Of a DNA stretch of 64,000 nucleotides, positions 37,037-46,472 are shown piece by piece. The stretch spans positions 95,063 to 159,062 of the forward strand of contig CAZSXU010000004.1 in the NCBI GenBank assembly GCA_964610505.1. Direction: 5' to 3'. The position numbers and the translations under genes were made by a program. Each line of letters opens with the position of its first letter. Position 1 is the stretch's first letter. A model generated the notes under the pieces. The model saw only the letters and a program-made list of their open reading frames with translations, made no database searches and was not told the DNA's origin. Source of the stretch: CAZSXU01 sp964610505 (GTDB lineage: Bacteria; Arandabacterota; Arandabacteria; JAGLYR01).

Positions 37037-37791
37037 CAGCCCACCGCCCGGCCGTCGGGCCGTCCACGATCGACCCGAAATCGGAGGAACGCTTCCACCT
37101 TGGCCCGGATGGGAAGGGTCACCTGCCCGTCGACGTCGAAATAAAGACCCGAGTACTTCTCGGCCAGGTGTTTCGCCAGAGCGTTCTTGTGGCAGAAGGC
37201 TTGGGCGAAGAAGACGGTGGGAATATTCGGTTCGACGACCCGTTCCAGATCCTCGTCGGCGGGCGTCCGGTTCTCGAAACACCGGGTCCATCCCAGGACC
37301 TTCGTGCCGCCGGGGAACAGGTCATAGAGGGAGAAATCCGAACACGGCACACCCCAGACGGCCACGGGAGGATGGGCCTCGGGGACCAGGGTTCGGCGCA
37401 CCGGCCGAATGAAATCGTCCAGGATGATCTCTACCTTCTGCCGCAGCGGCAGGGTGGAATCCGAGACCGGCGTTCCCCGGCCCTCCAGGCAACTGTTGCG
37501 CGTACGCCGAATCGGGACGTTGAGCCGATCCTCGAGAATCGACGCGACCCCCCGCGCAAAGTCGCACTTTCCGTAGCCCTCGTCGAAGACGATCTCGTCC
37601 AGATCCATCGTGCGCGCATTGTCGTAGATACGCTTGATGATCCGGCACGTGGTCTTCGGCAGGTCCGACTCGCTCGGGGTGGGGGTTCGTGCATAGGCGT
37701 TGTCGAGGTCAATGAGCTCTGCGGCGCGAATCTCTTCCATCACGTCTTCCGGGGGACACCCGACAAATCCGATCCGTCGTTTTGCCCGCAT
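37036..37791 (-). CDS. Uncharacterised cysteine-rich protein of the activase cluster
   Basis: 251 residues, not recognised with confidence. Conserved-looking cysteines occur in FVGCPPEDV, TTCRIIKRI, GYGKCDFARG, NSCLEGRG, GVPCSDFSLYD, WTRCFENR and QAFCHKNALAKH, a pattern that suggests an iron-sulfur or other metal protein. Translation is tightly coupled on both sides: three bases after the DUF116 gene and overlapping the small ASKHA gene. I infer that it is the protein served by the ASKHA ATPase or a partner of it. Confidence 0.65.
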   Translation of the reverse strand: MRAKRRIGFVGCPPEDVMEEIRAAELIDLDNAYARTPTPSESDLPKTTCRIIKRIYDNARTMDLDEIVFDEGYGKCDFARGVASILEDRLNVPIRRTRNSCLEGRGTPVSDSTLPLRQKVEIILDDFIRPVRRTLVPEAHPPVAVWGVPCSDFSLYDLFPGGTKVLGWTRCFENRTPADEDLERVVEPNIPTVFFAQAFCHKNALAKHLAEKYSGLYFDVDGQVTLPIRAKVEAFLRFRVDRGRPDGRAVG

Positions 37792-37794
37792 TCC

Positions 37795-38637
37795 TCACCC
37801 GCGATTCGCGGCGGCGCCTCCCGCGGCGTCGACGCCCAGATACAGGCGGATGGCTGATTCCACCTCGCCGGGATCCACTTCCGTGTTCTTGCACGGCCCC
37901 GCCGGCCGCCGGTTGGGAATGGCGATCACCGGAATTTCCGGGGCCACGTCCTGGATGCCGCTGACCAGATCCCGTTCACACGCCATCGTGATGATGGCCA
38001 GCGGCTTGATCTTCTCAATCTCGAGACGGGCCACCGATCCCCCGCTCGCCGTGGCGATTCGGCACCCGTACGCCCTTCCCAACTCCAGTACCCCCCTGCG
38101 AATCTCACCGGTCAAGCAGCGGGGAAGGAGAAGTAGCAGCCGGTCCGGAGTCACTCGCATCCCCGCAGCGCGAGCCAAACCGTTACTGACCTTGACAAAC
38201 GAGTGGGATACGCGGTCCCGGGAGAATCCCAGCAACCGTCCGAGGCGAACGGTCCACGGCACCATGGTGTTGATCAGGTGCTGACGGACTCCGTGCCGGA
38301 GGAGAAACCTCCGTTCAACGATCGCGGTAGCCGTCGTGAGCCCATACGCCCCTACAAGAACAAACACGGCTGCGGCAATGAGCGCCCGCACGGCGCCGTG
38401 CATTCCAGGTCCCATGAGCAGAAGTCTCGGACTGATCAGAAACCAGAACAGGAGAGCGCCGACGACCCCGATTGCAGCGGCCAGCAGCGAGAGGGCAAGG
38501 AACAGACCTTTCCCCTCACGAAGTTCCCCCCCGCCTTCTTCGACCTCGCCCTTCCAGTCAAACCACTCATCCCCGAGTCTGCGGTCCAGACCGCTCTCTT
38601 GGATGTCGGAAGACGGAGATTCCGTGCTGAGGGCCAT
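37795..38637 (-). CDS. DUF116 domain membrane protein
   Basis: 280 residues. Two hydrophobic helices lie at about 45-70 and 83-105, followed by a soluble DUF116 domain: LLLLLPRCL, IATASGGSVARLEIEKIKP, IITMACERDLVSGIQD and IPVIAIPNRRPAGPCKNT. Cysteines in PRCL, ACERD and PCKNT are typical of the family and suggest a metal site. Function unknown. It lies between the HgdB-like protein gene and the cysteine-rich unknown, in one operon. Confidence 0.88.
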   Translation of the reverse strand: MALSTESPSSDIQESGLDRRLGDEWFDWKGEVEEGGGELREGKGLFLALSLLAAAIGVVGALLFWFLISPRLLLMGPGMHGAVRALIAAAVFVLVGAYGLTTATAIVERRFLLRHGVRQHLINTMVPWTVRLGRLLGFSRDRVSHSFVKVSNGLARAAGMRVTPDRLLLLLPRCLTGEIRRGVLELGRAYGCRIATASGGSVARLEIEKIKPLAIITMACERDLVSGIQDVAPEIPVIAIPNRRPAGPCKNTEVDPGEVESAIRLYLGVDAAGGAAANRG

Positions 38638-38674
38638 GTCCCCGATACCCCCCCCATCCGGCCGATGTTTCGGT

Positions 38675-39883
38675 TTACCGGGAGGGTTGCAGACGGTACT
38701 GGTTCACCTGATAGACGAAAGCCTCCAGCCGCGTCTGCGATCCGGATTCCTCCTGCCCGTCGTAGGTCATGTTCAACCAGGGGATGCCGCCGAAATCCTC
38801 GCGGAACTTCTTCGAAATCGCCGTCACCACCATCCCGGGGAGGCACGAGAAGGGCATCACGTTGACGATCCCCGAAACGTCACGCCGGACGTAGTCGATA
38901 GCCTTCCCGATCGAGAGGATGGCCTCGCCCCCAAAGGAATGGTGCATGTACGGTGTGCTGTTGGCCAGTACTTCCTTCGTCGTGGGTTCGTGCCGGTTGA
39001 GGAGCATGGATTCCACCGGCTTGGCCAACTGGTGCTCGTCGTGCTTCTGGACGCGGTCCTTGATGAATGCCTTCAGCCAGTCCAGGTATCTACGGTCCTT
39101 CACGCAGTCTTCCAGATACCGCTGGTTCACGTAGAAGACCCACTCGGTAAACGGCGCCACCCAGGCTTCCGCCCCCAGTGCCTCCAGCTTCCGCACGATC
39201 TGGGAATTGCTGAAAGCGTTGCTCCGCAGAAAGATCTCTCCGACCACGCCGATGATGGGACGGCGCTCACTTTTGTCCACCGAGACGGCTTCGAACCGTT
39301 TTCGAATATCCCCCATCACGTCCACAACCTGGCGATCGTCCGATTCGATCGCGCCGCAGATGAGATCCAGCGCCTCGCCGTAGACGTGATCCGTTTCTCC
39401 GGGATTGTCCTCGTAGGGCCGAGTTTCCCAGACCAGCTTCTGCACGACGTCAACGGCCGCCATTCCTTGCCAGGCCAGCCGCTCGAAACCGGACCCGACG
39501 CCCGCGAAATCCGAATACGAGTTCCGCGAATCGGGCGAGAAGATTTCTACGTCCTTGTATCCCAACCGGTCCAGGACGATACGGTGCATCTGGTTGTACT
39601 GGCCGAACCGGCACGGGCCGTTGGCCGAAGGCATCAGAAACGCCGAGCGCTGCGGATCGAACCCCGGCTCCCTGACCTTTCGAATGAGGTCCCCCAGAGT
39701 CACGATGAAGGGATAGCACTCCTTGCCCGACGAGTATTTCCGACCCCACTCCAGCGTCTCCTCGTTGGACTCGGGCAACGCCAGCGCGTCGACCCCGCAC
39801 TTTCTGAACGCCGACGCCAGCGGATAGGCATGATCACACATCAGAGGGATGTAGACGGTACGCTTGTTCTCGCCGCTGCTCAT
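38675..39883 (-). CDS. HgdB-like/COG3581 protein, double-cubane type partner of activase
   Basis: 402 residues, 2-hydroxyacyl-CoA dehydratase-related. VYIPLMCDHAYPLASAFRKC at the start, GKECYPFIVTLGDLIRK, SANGPCRFGQYNQMH, VVGEIFLRSNAFSNSQIV and MPFSCLPGMVVTAI near the end. The cysteines are spaced as in proteins that hold [4Fe-4S] or double-cubane clusters. In known systems such a protein receives electrons from an ASKHA activase; the large activase is encoded 40 bases upstream. The substrate reduced is unknown. ATG 39883 is preferred to the GTG at 39898 because gagg then lies 9 bases upstream. Confidence 0.85.
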   Translation of the reverse strand: MSSGENKRTVYIPLMCDHAYPLASAFRKCGVDALALPESNEETLEWGRKYSSGKECYPFIVTLGDLIRKVREPGFDPQRSAFLMPSANGPCRFGQYNQMHRIVLDRLGYKDVEIFSPDSRNSYSDFAGVGSGFERLAWQGMAAVDVVQKLVWETRPYEDNPGETDHVYGEALDLICGAIESDDRQVVDVMGDIRKRFEAVSVDKSERRPIIGVVGEIFLRSNAFSNSQIVRKLEALGAEAWVAPFTEWVFYVNQRYLEDCVKDRRYLDWLKAFIKDRVQKHDEHQLAKPVESMLLNRHEPTTKEVLANSTPYMHHSFGGEAILSIGKAIDYVRRDVSGIVNVMPFSCLPGMVVTAISKKFREDFGGIPWLNMTYDGQEESGSQTRLEAFVYQVNQYRLQPSR

Positions 39884-39923
39884 GGTTCGCTTCCTCACGT
39901 TCCCCGGAGCCGATCGAAGGCGC

Positions 39924-42900
39924 CTAGCCCGCCGTCTGCTGCACTTCCGCAGGCTCTCTCTCTATGTCCACCGGGATCCGGTGTCTCACACTGTCGATGA
40001 AGGCCTCACACCGCGTGATGGCCCCGGCGTCCGCACTGTGCTCGTCGATCTCCAACTCCAGATAGGGCATCTCGCACATCCGCTCCCGCACGAAATGCTC
40101 GATGAACGAATCGGGACCGCACTTGAAGTTTGAGATGTAGATGATGTTCAGCCGGGAGTCCTTCTTGGCCAGCTCAATGGCCGAGATGATCCGCTGCCCG
40201 TAGCGCCAGTACATGTTCGGAAAGATCTTATGAACATCCACGGTGTCGATGGGCAGGAAATCCATGGGGATGGCAAGCACGCCGAGATCTCGGAGCTTCT
40301 TCGGCAGCGCTAGATTGATGCCCGGGTCGCATCCGTTGTACGGGCGCGAGATGATGACGGCCGCCAGCTGAGAACGGGATTCCAGCCGGTCCAGGATCTC
40401 GCGGCCCCGAGCCCGACAGGCGATAACAAATCGCCGCTGGGCGGCCTCGGCTTCCGAGAACGCGGATCGGACACGTGACTTGGGCGCCCCCGCGCGCCGG
40501 GCGATGGACGTCAGTTCCTTCAGCAACCGGTCCCGGCTGTCCTGGAAATGAACCTGACCGTCCAGGAGCCGGCTCCCCCCCTGTTCCACATCAAAAGCCG
40601 CCCGGATGATGTAGGGAGCCGCCTGAATCAGGGGACAACTGTAGTTCTGGGCGTAGTCCTCCTGACCTCGCTCGAGGTTGACCACGCTCGGCAGGAAGAT
40701 GAAATCGACCCCTTTCTTCATCAGCGAAAGTACATGGCCGTGAACGATCTTGATGGGAAAACAGGTCTCCGCCACCACCACCTTGGTGGACTCGTGGATG
40801 ATCCCTGGATTCGTCGCCTCCGACAACACCACCCGGAACCCCAGGTTCCGGAAGAACGCCTCCCAGAAGGGGAACATCTCGTAGAAGTGAAGGACGCGGG
40901 GGAATCCCACCGTGGGACCCTGAGCGCTCTCGTCGCCGTCGGGATGATCGACGTAAGAACCCAACAGCATCCGCTGGCGTTCCTCAAACAGGTCCGGCAG
41001 ATCCCGGCCCTTCGTCTCGGCATCGACCTCGTAGATTTCGCATCGGGCGCCGTAGTAGTGCGGCCGTTCCTTGCCGAAGCGGATCTGCCGGATCTCACAG
41101 ACGTTGGAGCATTTCTTGCACGTGAAGGTCTTGGTTTCGTAGGTCCTCCGGCTCAGGTCGAATCCATGGAAGCCCGAGGGCCGGCCGTCGGCCACCGCCT
41201 CCATGGCCAGAATCGCAACGCCGATCGCCCCCGTCACGTCGTGATGGGGCGGAACCGTGATGTTCTTGCCCACCACCTTCTCGAACGCGGCGACGACCGA
41301 ATCGTTGGAGGCCACTCCCCCCTGGAAAAAAATGCGGTCGCCGATTCGCCGGTCGCAGACCACCTTGTTGAGATAGTTGAAGACGATGGAGTACGCGAGT
41401 CCCGCGACCAGATCCTCCTTCGCCATCCCCGACTGCTGGTGGGCCACCAGATCCGATTCCATGAACACCGTACAGCGGTCGCCCAACCGTCCGGGAGCCT
41501 TGGAACCCAGGGCGATCCGGCCGAACTCATCCACGATGCGAATCCCCAGTTTCTCGGCCTGTTCCTCGAGGAAGGACCCTGTGCCGGCAGCGCAGACCTT
41601 GTTCATCTCGAAGTCCACCACCACCCCGTTCTGGATGCTGATGTACTTGGAATCCTGCCCACCGATCTCGAAGATCGTGTCGACCCGGGGATCGAGATCA
41701 ATGGCGCCGGTGGCCTGGGCCGTGATCTCGTTGCGCACGATGTCGGCGCCGATGTAGTCTCCCGTCAGATAGCGTCCGGAGCCGGTCGTGCCCGACCCCC
41801 GCACGATCACCGAGTCGACGATCTCCTCGCCGATCTCGGCCAGCCCTCTGCGGACCATGTCCAGCGGGCGTCCCGCCGTGGGCAGGTAGCGCCGGGCCAG
41901 GACGTTCCGTTCCCGGTCGATGGCCACCACGTTGGTGCTGAGAGATCCCACGTCCACGCCGATGAAGCACTCCACCCTTCCATCCTCCGGACCGATCCGA
42001 CGCACGGAGCCGTGCATGCGGCGGTCCTCGATGGACCAGTTGTCCGAAAGGGGACGGTGCGCTTTCCGGGGCGGCTTTCTCTGTTCCAGATGCTCGCGGA
42101 GTGCTTCGGGGCGGAGCATTCCGATTGTGGGTTGCGGGTTTCTCTCGCGAGCCGCGCGTACGGCGCCGATCGCGCCCATGGCGGCGAAATGCTCGGGAAT
42201 GAGAAGCTCGCCTTTCTCAAGACCCAGGATGTCTTCGAAGGCCCGCACCAATCCGTGGTTGGCGGCCACCCCTCCGTGAAACGCGATGGGTGCCTCAAAC
42301 GTCTTTCCGCGGGCGATGGCACTCTTGAAATTGCGGGCCACGGCAAAGCACAGCCCGGCGACAATGTCATGAACCGGGGTGCCGATCTGCTGAAGATGGA
42401 TCATGTCTGACTTGGCGAACACGCTGCATCGCCCTGCGATTCGCGGGGGCTTCTCCGAGGCCATCGCCAGGTCCCCGAACTCCCCCTCGATCGAGAGATC
42501 CATTCGGGAGGCTTGCTGGTCGAGGAAGGATCCCGTGCCGGCGGCGCACTGGGTATTCATGGCGAAATCTTCGAGGAGCACCTTCCCGTCCTCGGCGCGC
42601 TTGAAGGTCAGGAACTTGGAGTCCTCTCCTCCCATCTCGATGAGCGTCCGAATTTCCGGATGGAGTTTCTCGACCGCCTTGGTCTGCGACACGATCTCGT
42701 TGACCATGTCTCCGCCGAGAATCTGGGCCACGATTTCGCCGCCGGTGCCGGTCATGCCGATCCAGCCGAAGCGCTCGGCCGGAAACCGTTCGAGGACGTC
42801 GTCGAGAATCCGGATCAGTGTCTCGATCGGTTGGCCGTGGAGCCGCGTGTAGTGTTCCTCAAGGATGTGGTCGTCGGGGGTCATCACGACAGTGTTGATG

Positions 42901-42965
42901 CTCACGGACCCCACGTCCAGGCCGAGAGCGAGAACATCGCTTCCCTGGTGCTTTACCTCAGTCAT
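39924..42965 (-). CDS. Large acyl-CoA-dehydratase-activase-like protein: two ASKHA domains plus DUF2229/HgdB-like region
   Basis: 1013 residues. First ASKHA domain (about 10-290): ALGLDVGSVSINTVVM, GMTGTGGEIVAQILGG, CAAGTGSFLDQQASRM, GRCSVFAKSDMIHL. Second domain (about 330-600): FIGVDVGSLSTNVVAID, CAAGTGSFLEEQAEKLG, GDRCTVFMESDLVAH. Each domain keeps both cysteines that in homodimeric activases bridge one [4Fe-4S] cluster, so the fused pair could build it within one chain. The C-terminal third (DUF2229, FYEMFPFWEAFFRNLGF, VAETCFPIKIVHGH) resembles double-cubane proteins. It is probably an ATP-driven low-potential electron donor. Start 42965 (MTEVKHQG) follows a gacagagg site. Confidence 0.92.
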   Translation of the reverse strand: MTEVKHQGSDVLALGLDVGSVSINTVVMTPDDHILEEHYTRLHGQPIETLIRILDDVLERFPAERFGWIGMTGTGGEIVAQILGGDMVNEIVSQTKAVEKLHPEIRTLIEMGGEDSKFLTFKRAEDGKVLLEDFAMNTQCAAGTGSFLDQQASRMDLSIEGEFGDLAMASEKPPRIAGRCSVFAKSDMIHLQQIGTPVHDIVAGLCFAVARNFKSAIARGKTFEAPIAFHGGVAANHGLVRAFEDILGLEKGELLIPEHFAAMGAIGAVRAARERNPQPTIGMLRPEALREHLEQRKPPRKAHRPLSDNWSIEDRRMHGSVRRIGPEDGRVECFIGVDVGSLSTNVVAIDRERNVLARRYLPTAGRPLDMVRRGLAEIGEEIVDSVIVRGSGTTGSGRYLTGDYIGADIVRNEITAQATGAIDLDPRVDTIFEIGGQDSKYISIQNGVVVDFEMNKVCAAGTGSFLEEQAEKLGIRIVDEFGRIALGSKAPGRLGDRCTVFMESDLVAHQQSGMAKEDLVAGLAYSIVFNYLNKVVCDRRIGDRIFFQGGVASNDSVVAAFEKVVGKNITVPPHHDVTGAIGVAILAMEAVADGRPSGFHGFDLSRRTYETKTFTCKKCSNVCEIRQIRFGKERPHYYGARCEIYEVDAETKGRDLPDLFEERQRMLLGSYVDHPDGDESAQGPTVGFPRVLHFYEMFPFWEAFFRNLGFRVVLSEATNPGIIHESTKVVVAETCFPIKIVHGHVLSLMKKGVDFIFLPSVVNLERGQEDYAQNYSCPLIQAAPYIIRAAFDVEQGGSRLLDGQVHFQDSRDRLLKELTSIARRAGAPKSRVRSAFSEAEAAQRRFVIACRARGREILDRLESRSQLAAVIISRPYNGCDPGINLALPKKLRDLGVLAIPMDFLPIDTVDVHKIFPNMYWRYGQRIISAIELAKKDSRLNIIYISNFKCGPDSFIEHFVRERMCEMPYLELEIDEHSADAGAITRCEAFIDSVRHRIPVDIEREPAEVQQTAG

Positions 42966-43191
42966 CCTCTGTCGGCCTCCCCAGAAAAGAGACAAACGAA
43001 CCCCTGTCACCTGCAAGGAACCACTCAAGCAGGGAATCCCGGGACCGTCTCGGAACCCGCGCGCCGTTGACCGGCGAGTGGGGTCTCCCCGACAGGCCCG
43101 CGCGACAAAGAACCACGATATCTGGTTATTCTACGCGCCCCCGCTGCTGGGTGTCAAGATAAAGTGGATAAAGAGTTTCGGAGATTCTAGG

Positions 43192-43746
43192 CTACCGATC
43201 CGCCGGCAGGGTAATGTCCTTCTGGGCCTGGTAGCGGCCCTTCTTGTCGGCGTAAGAGCGGAGGCACGGCCGGTCGGAGGTGAGGAAGACGATCTGGGCG
43301 ATTCCCTCCCCCGAGTAGAGTCTCACGGGCGCAGGACCGGTGTTGGAGATGGAGAGCGTGGCATAGCCCTCCCACTCGGGTTCGAAAGGCGTGACGTTGA
43401 CCACCACCCCGCACCGGGCATAGGTCGATTTGCCGAAGCAAATCGTGAGGATCTCGCGAGGAATTCGGAAATACTCGAGGGACCGCGCAATCACGAACCG
43501 ATGGGGCGGAATGATCATCTCGGACCCGCGAGTTTCCTCGAGCCGTTCCAGCCGGAACGTCTTCGGATCGATGAGATCCTGATCCTCTTCGGCGAGCCTC
43601 CGGTGGACATCCGAAAGTCGCATATCGTATCCGTAGGAGGAGAGGCCGAAAGAGATCACGCCCTCGCGGACACCCTCGTCCGCAAACGGCTCGATCATTC
43701 CCTTGCCCGCCATTTCTCGAATCCATTCGTCGGATTTCAACATCAT
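43192..43746 (-). CDS. dcd: dCTP deaminase
   Basis: 184 residues, cytoplasmic, makes dUTP from dCTP on the way to dTTP. Family motifs: LKSDEWIREMA, FGLSSYGYDMRL, IPPHRFVIARSLEYFRIP, GKSTYARCGVVVNVTPFEPEW with the catalytic Glu, and a C-terminal YADKKGRYQAQKDITLP. It lies 85 bases after the class II ribonucleotide reductase gene in the same direction, which fits a shared dNTP-supply role. An inverted repeat lies between the two. Confidence 0.95.
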   Translation of the reverse strand: MMLKSDEWIREMAGKGMIEPFADEGVREGVISFGLSSYGYDMRLSDVHRRLAEEDQDLIDPKTFRLERLEETRGSEMIIPPHRFVIARSLEYFRIPREILTICFGKSTYARCGVVVNVTPFEPEWEGYATLSISNTGPAPVRLYSGEGIAQIVFLTSDRPCLRSYADKKGRYQAQKDITLPADR

Positions 43747-43760
43747 AACATCCTACGTCG

Positions 43761-43811
43761 GAGAGCCGAAAGGCGGAGCGCGCGAACCATCTCCTCCGGC
43801 TTTCGGCTCTC
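43761..43811. repeat. Inverted repeat downstream of nrdJ
   Basis: 12-bp perfect arms gagagccgaaag/ctttcggctctc around a 27-base centre, extended on the nrdJ side by the related words ggttttcagttctcgg. In layout (stop codon, word-repeat arms, centre) it resembles the stop-codon-associated repeats, but the core is not clearly shared. Confidence 0.6.
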
Positions 43812-43831
43812 GGTTTTCAGTTCTCGGAGCT

Positions 43832-46333
43832 CTACCCGCATCGCGAGTAGCCGCAGATGCGGCAGGTGGCACAGCCCTCCTCGTGTGTCAGCACGAAACC
43901 GCAGTCCGGGCACATTCCCACAACGGTCCCCATCTGCTCCCGGAACTCTTCGCCGTCCTCCCACGCGGCAAAGCGCTGCCCGCGATGTCCCTCCCGGCTG
44001 ATCTGGTCCAATCGGTTGCGAATCGCCTTGGCGATGGCGTCCGGGCATGAAAGGACGGGCCCGTCCTTGGTCAGCACGGGGGAGGGACACCGGATTCCCG
44101 AGATTTGCCGCAAGATATCCTCGGTATCCACCCCGGATCGAAGCGAGAGCGAAACCAGACGCGCAATGGCCTCCGATTGTGAGGAGGCGCACCCTCCCGC
44201 CTTTCCCATTTGCGAGAAAACCTCGCACAGACCGTGCTGGTCTTCGTTGATGGTCACGTAGAGCTGGCCGCACCCTGTTTCCATCTTGACCGTGACGCCT
44301 CGGGTGGTCACTGGGCGCGAGCGAGGTTTGCGCCTCGTCTCGCTTTCGGGCCGTTGCATCGCACCGACGCTCAGCACCTGTTCCTCACGGGACCCGTCCC
44401 GATAGACCGTGACGCCCTTGCATCCCACCTCATCCGCCAGCATATAGACCTTGGCCACATCGGCGCGAGACGCCTCCCGCGGGAAATTCACCGTCTTCGA
44501 CACGGCGTTGTCCGAGTACTTCTGAAACACGGCCTGCATGCGAATGTGCCACTCGGGGCAGATCTCGTGGGCGGTGACGAAGCGTTTTCCAACGGCTTCC
44601 GGGACTTCCTTGATGCCGACCAGGGCCCCTTCCTCGGCAATGCGCCGCATGAGGCCGTCGCTGTAGAACCCTTCCTCCCGAGCGGTCTGTTCAAAGAGGG
44701 GATGCACTTCGACCAGCTCGTCCTTGTCCAGGACGTTCCGCACGTAGGAGACGGCGAACAGGGGTTCGATGCCCGAGGAACAACCGGCAATGATGCTGAT
44801 GGTGCCCGTGGGTGCGATCGTCGTGCACGTTGCATTCCTGAGGCGCGGCCCGCCGGGAGCGTCGTACCGGCTTCCTTCAAAATTGAGGAATTCGCCCCGC
44901 TCGTCGGCCAACGCGGCCGAGGCCTTGCGGGCCTCGGTCGTGATGAAATGCATGATTCGCCCGCCGGTCTCCAGTGCCTCCTCTGAGTTATAGGGGATTC
45001 CCATTCGGATCAGAAGATCGGCAAAACCCATCACGCCCAACCCGATCTTCCGGTTTCCCTTGGTCATCCTCTCGATGTCGGAAAGCGGATAGCGGTTGCG
45101 CTCGATGACGTTGTCGAGGAAATGGATCGCCTGGTGCACCCGTCGCCGCAGGCGGCCGAAGTCGATGTCCCCGTCGATGACCATTCGGGCCAGATTGATC
45201 GACCCCAGGTTGCAGGACTCGTACGGCAGGAGTGGTTGCTCCCCGCAGGGATTGGTGGACTCAATTTCGCCCAGATGAGGCGTGGGATTGTCCGCGTTCA
45301 CCCGATCCAGAAACACGATTCCCGGTTCGCCGTTCTTATGTCCCATCTCGACGATGAGATCGAACACTTCCCGGGCATTGAGCGTCCCGACCACGTCCTT
45401 CGTCCGGGGGTTCAGCAGCTCATAGCTCTCGTTGTTGCGAGCCGCATCCATGAACTCATGGGTCACGCCAACGGAGATGTTGAAATTATTGAGCCTCGAG
45501 TTTTCCTCCTTGCAGCGGATGAACTCGACGATGTCCGGGTGGTCGTACCGGAGGATCCCCATGTTGGCGCCGCGCCGCGTGCCGCCCTGCTTGATGGCTT
45601 CCGTGGCGGCATCAAAGACGGTCATGAACGAGACGGGCCCCGAAGAGACCCCCTTGGTCGAGCGCACGATGTCGTTCTTGGGTCTCAACCGCGAGAACGA
45701 AAACCCGGTGCCCCCGCCGCTCTTGTGAATCAGCGCCGTGTTCTTAACCGTGTCGAAGATGCTCTCCATGGAATCCCCGACCGGCAGAACGAAGCACGCG
45801 GAGAGCTGTTGGAGCTCGCGACCCGCGTTCATGAGCGTGGGCGAATTCGGCAGGAACTCGAGGGACCGCATCATCTCAAAGAACTCTTCCTCGGTCCTCC
45901 GGACGGCCGCCTCGCCGCCGTAGCCGGCCTCCACCGAAGCAATGTCGCTCGCCACCCTGCGAAACATGTCGTCGGGAGTCTCGATCACCCGCCCCTTTTC
46001 GTCCTTCCGGAGATAGCGGCGCTCGAGAACGGTCATCGCGTTCTTTGTAAACCCGGGCGCGGCGCGATCGCTCTCCTCGGCGGCGGGTGTCTCCCGATTC
46101 CTGGCTTCCCGCTTCGCACCTTCCTCGACGAGATCGACCAGGAACGAGTCGGTCAGCGCATCCAGCGGAGTCTTGCGCGTCGGGCTGTCAGGGACCCGGT
46201 CCCCTCCCCGCGGGGGCCGGACGCGCCCCCCCGTTTTCGCGGGGCCACCGGATGTTTGAGCGGGTTCCTCGCGGCGTTCAATCGGGAACATCTCCGTGTT
46301 CCAGATCTCGGACTTCGGTTCCTTGCCGGACAT
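43832..46333 (-). CDS. nrdJ: Adenosylcobalamin-dependent class II ribonucleotide reductase
   Basis: 833 residues; reduces ribonucleotides to deoxyribonucleotides with a cobalamin-made thiyl radical, independent of oxygen. MRSLEFLPNSPTLMNAGREL, LSACFVLPVGDSMESIFD, HKSGGGTGFSFSRLRP, YESCNLGSINLARM, then the second half with CTTIAPTGTISIIAGCSSGI. A C-terminal zinc-ribbon tail (CPDCG, CATCRICGYSRCG) carries the redox cysteines. The N-terminal 60-70 residues are low-complexity and probably disordered. The promoter region is AT-rich and has NrdR-like boxes. Confidence 0.95.
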   Translation of the reverse strand: MSGKEPKSEIWNTEMFPIERREEPAQTSGGPAKTGGRVRPPRGGDRVPDSPTRKTPLDALTDSFLVDLVEEGAKREARNRETPAAEESDRAAPGFTKNAMTVLERRYLRKDEKGRVIETPDDMFRRVASDIASVEAGYGGEAAVRRTEEEFFEMMRSLEFLPNSPTLMNAGRELQQLSACFVLPVGDSMESIFDTVKNTALIHKSGGGTGFSFSRLRPKNDIVRSTKGVSSGPVSFMTVFDAATEAIKQGGTRRGANMGILRYDHPDIVEFIRCKEENSRLNNFNISVGVTHEFMDAARNNESYELLNPRTKDVVGTLNAREVFDLIVEMGHKNGEPGIVFLDRVNADNPTPHLGEIESTNPCGEQPLLPYESCNLGSINLARMVIDGDIDFGRLRRRVHQAIHFLDNVIERNRYPLSDIERMTKGNRKIGLGVMGFADLLIRMGIPYNSEEALETGGRIMHFITTEARKASAALADERGEFLNFEGSRYDAPGGPRLRNATCTTIAPTGTISIIAGCSSGIEPLFAVSYVRNVLDKDELVEVHPLFEQTAREEGFYSDGLMRRIAEEGALVGIKEVPEAVGKRFVTAHEICPEWHIRMQAVFQKYSDNAVSKTVNFPREASRADVAKVYMLADEVGCKGVTVYRDGSREEQVLSVGAMQRPESETRRKPRSRPVTTRGVTVKMETGCGQLYVTINEDQHGLCEVFSQMGKAGGCASSQSEAIARLVSLSLRSGVDTEDILRQISGIRCPSPVLTKDGPVLSCPDAIAKAIRNRLDQISREGHRGQRFAAWEDGEEFREQMGTVVGMCPDCGFVLTHEEGCATCRICGYSRCG

Positions 46334-46418
46334 GATCGCTCGACTCCCAAGACACGGTGCAGTGAAGAGGTGACTGCTTGTGGTTCTGAGGTTAGGATAG
46401 AGTGAGCGCGGTGTTCGG

Positions 46419-46465
46419 TGCTCGTCATCTAGTCCCTTACCTACGAATATACCACAAGATGTAGT
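46419..46465 (-). promoter_or_regulatory. Pair of NrdR-box-like sites upstream of nrdJ
   Basis: On the minus strand a near-palindrome actaca-tct-tgtggt (46465-46451) resembles NrdR boxes. A weaker half site actagat starts at 46433. Their left ends are 32 bases apart, about three helical turns, the usual spacing of paired NrdR boxes. The first site overlaps the promoter spacer. Confidence 0.55.
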
Positions 46466-46472
46466 AGGTCAA
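46446..46472 (-). promoter_or_regulatory. Likely promoter of nrdJ-dcd
   Basis: TTGACC (46472-46467) and TATATT (46451-46446) with a short 15-base spacer, about 110 bases upstream of the nrdJ ATG. A short spacer is consistent with a promoter that is regulated. Confidence 0.5.
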
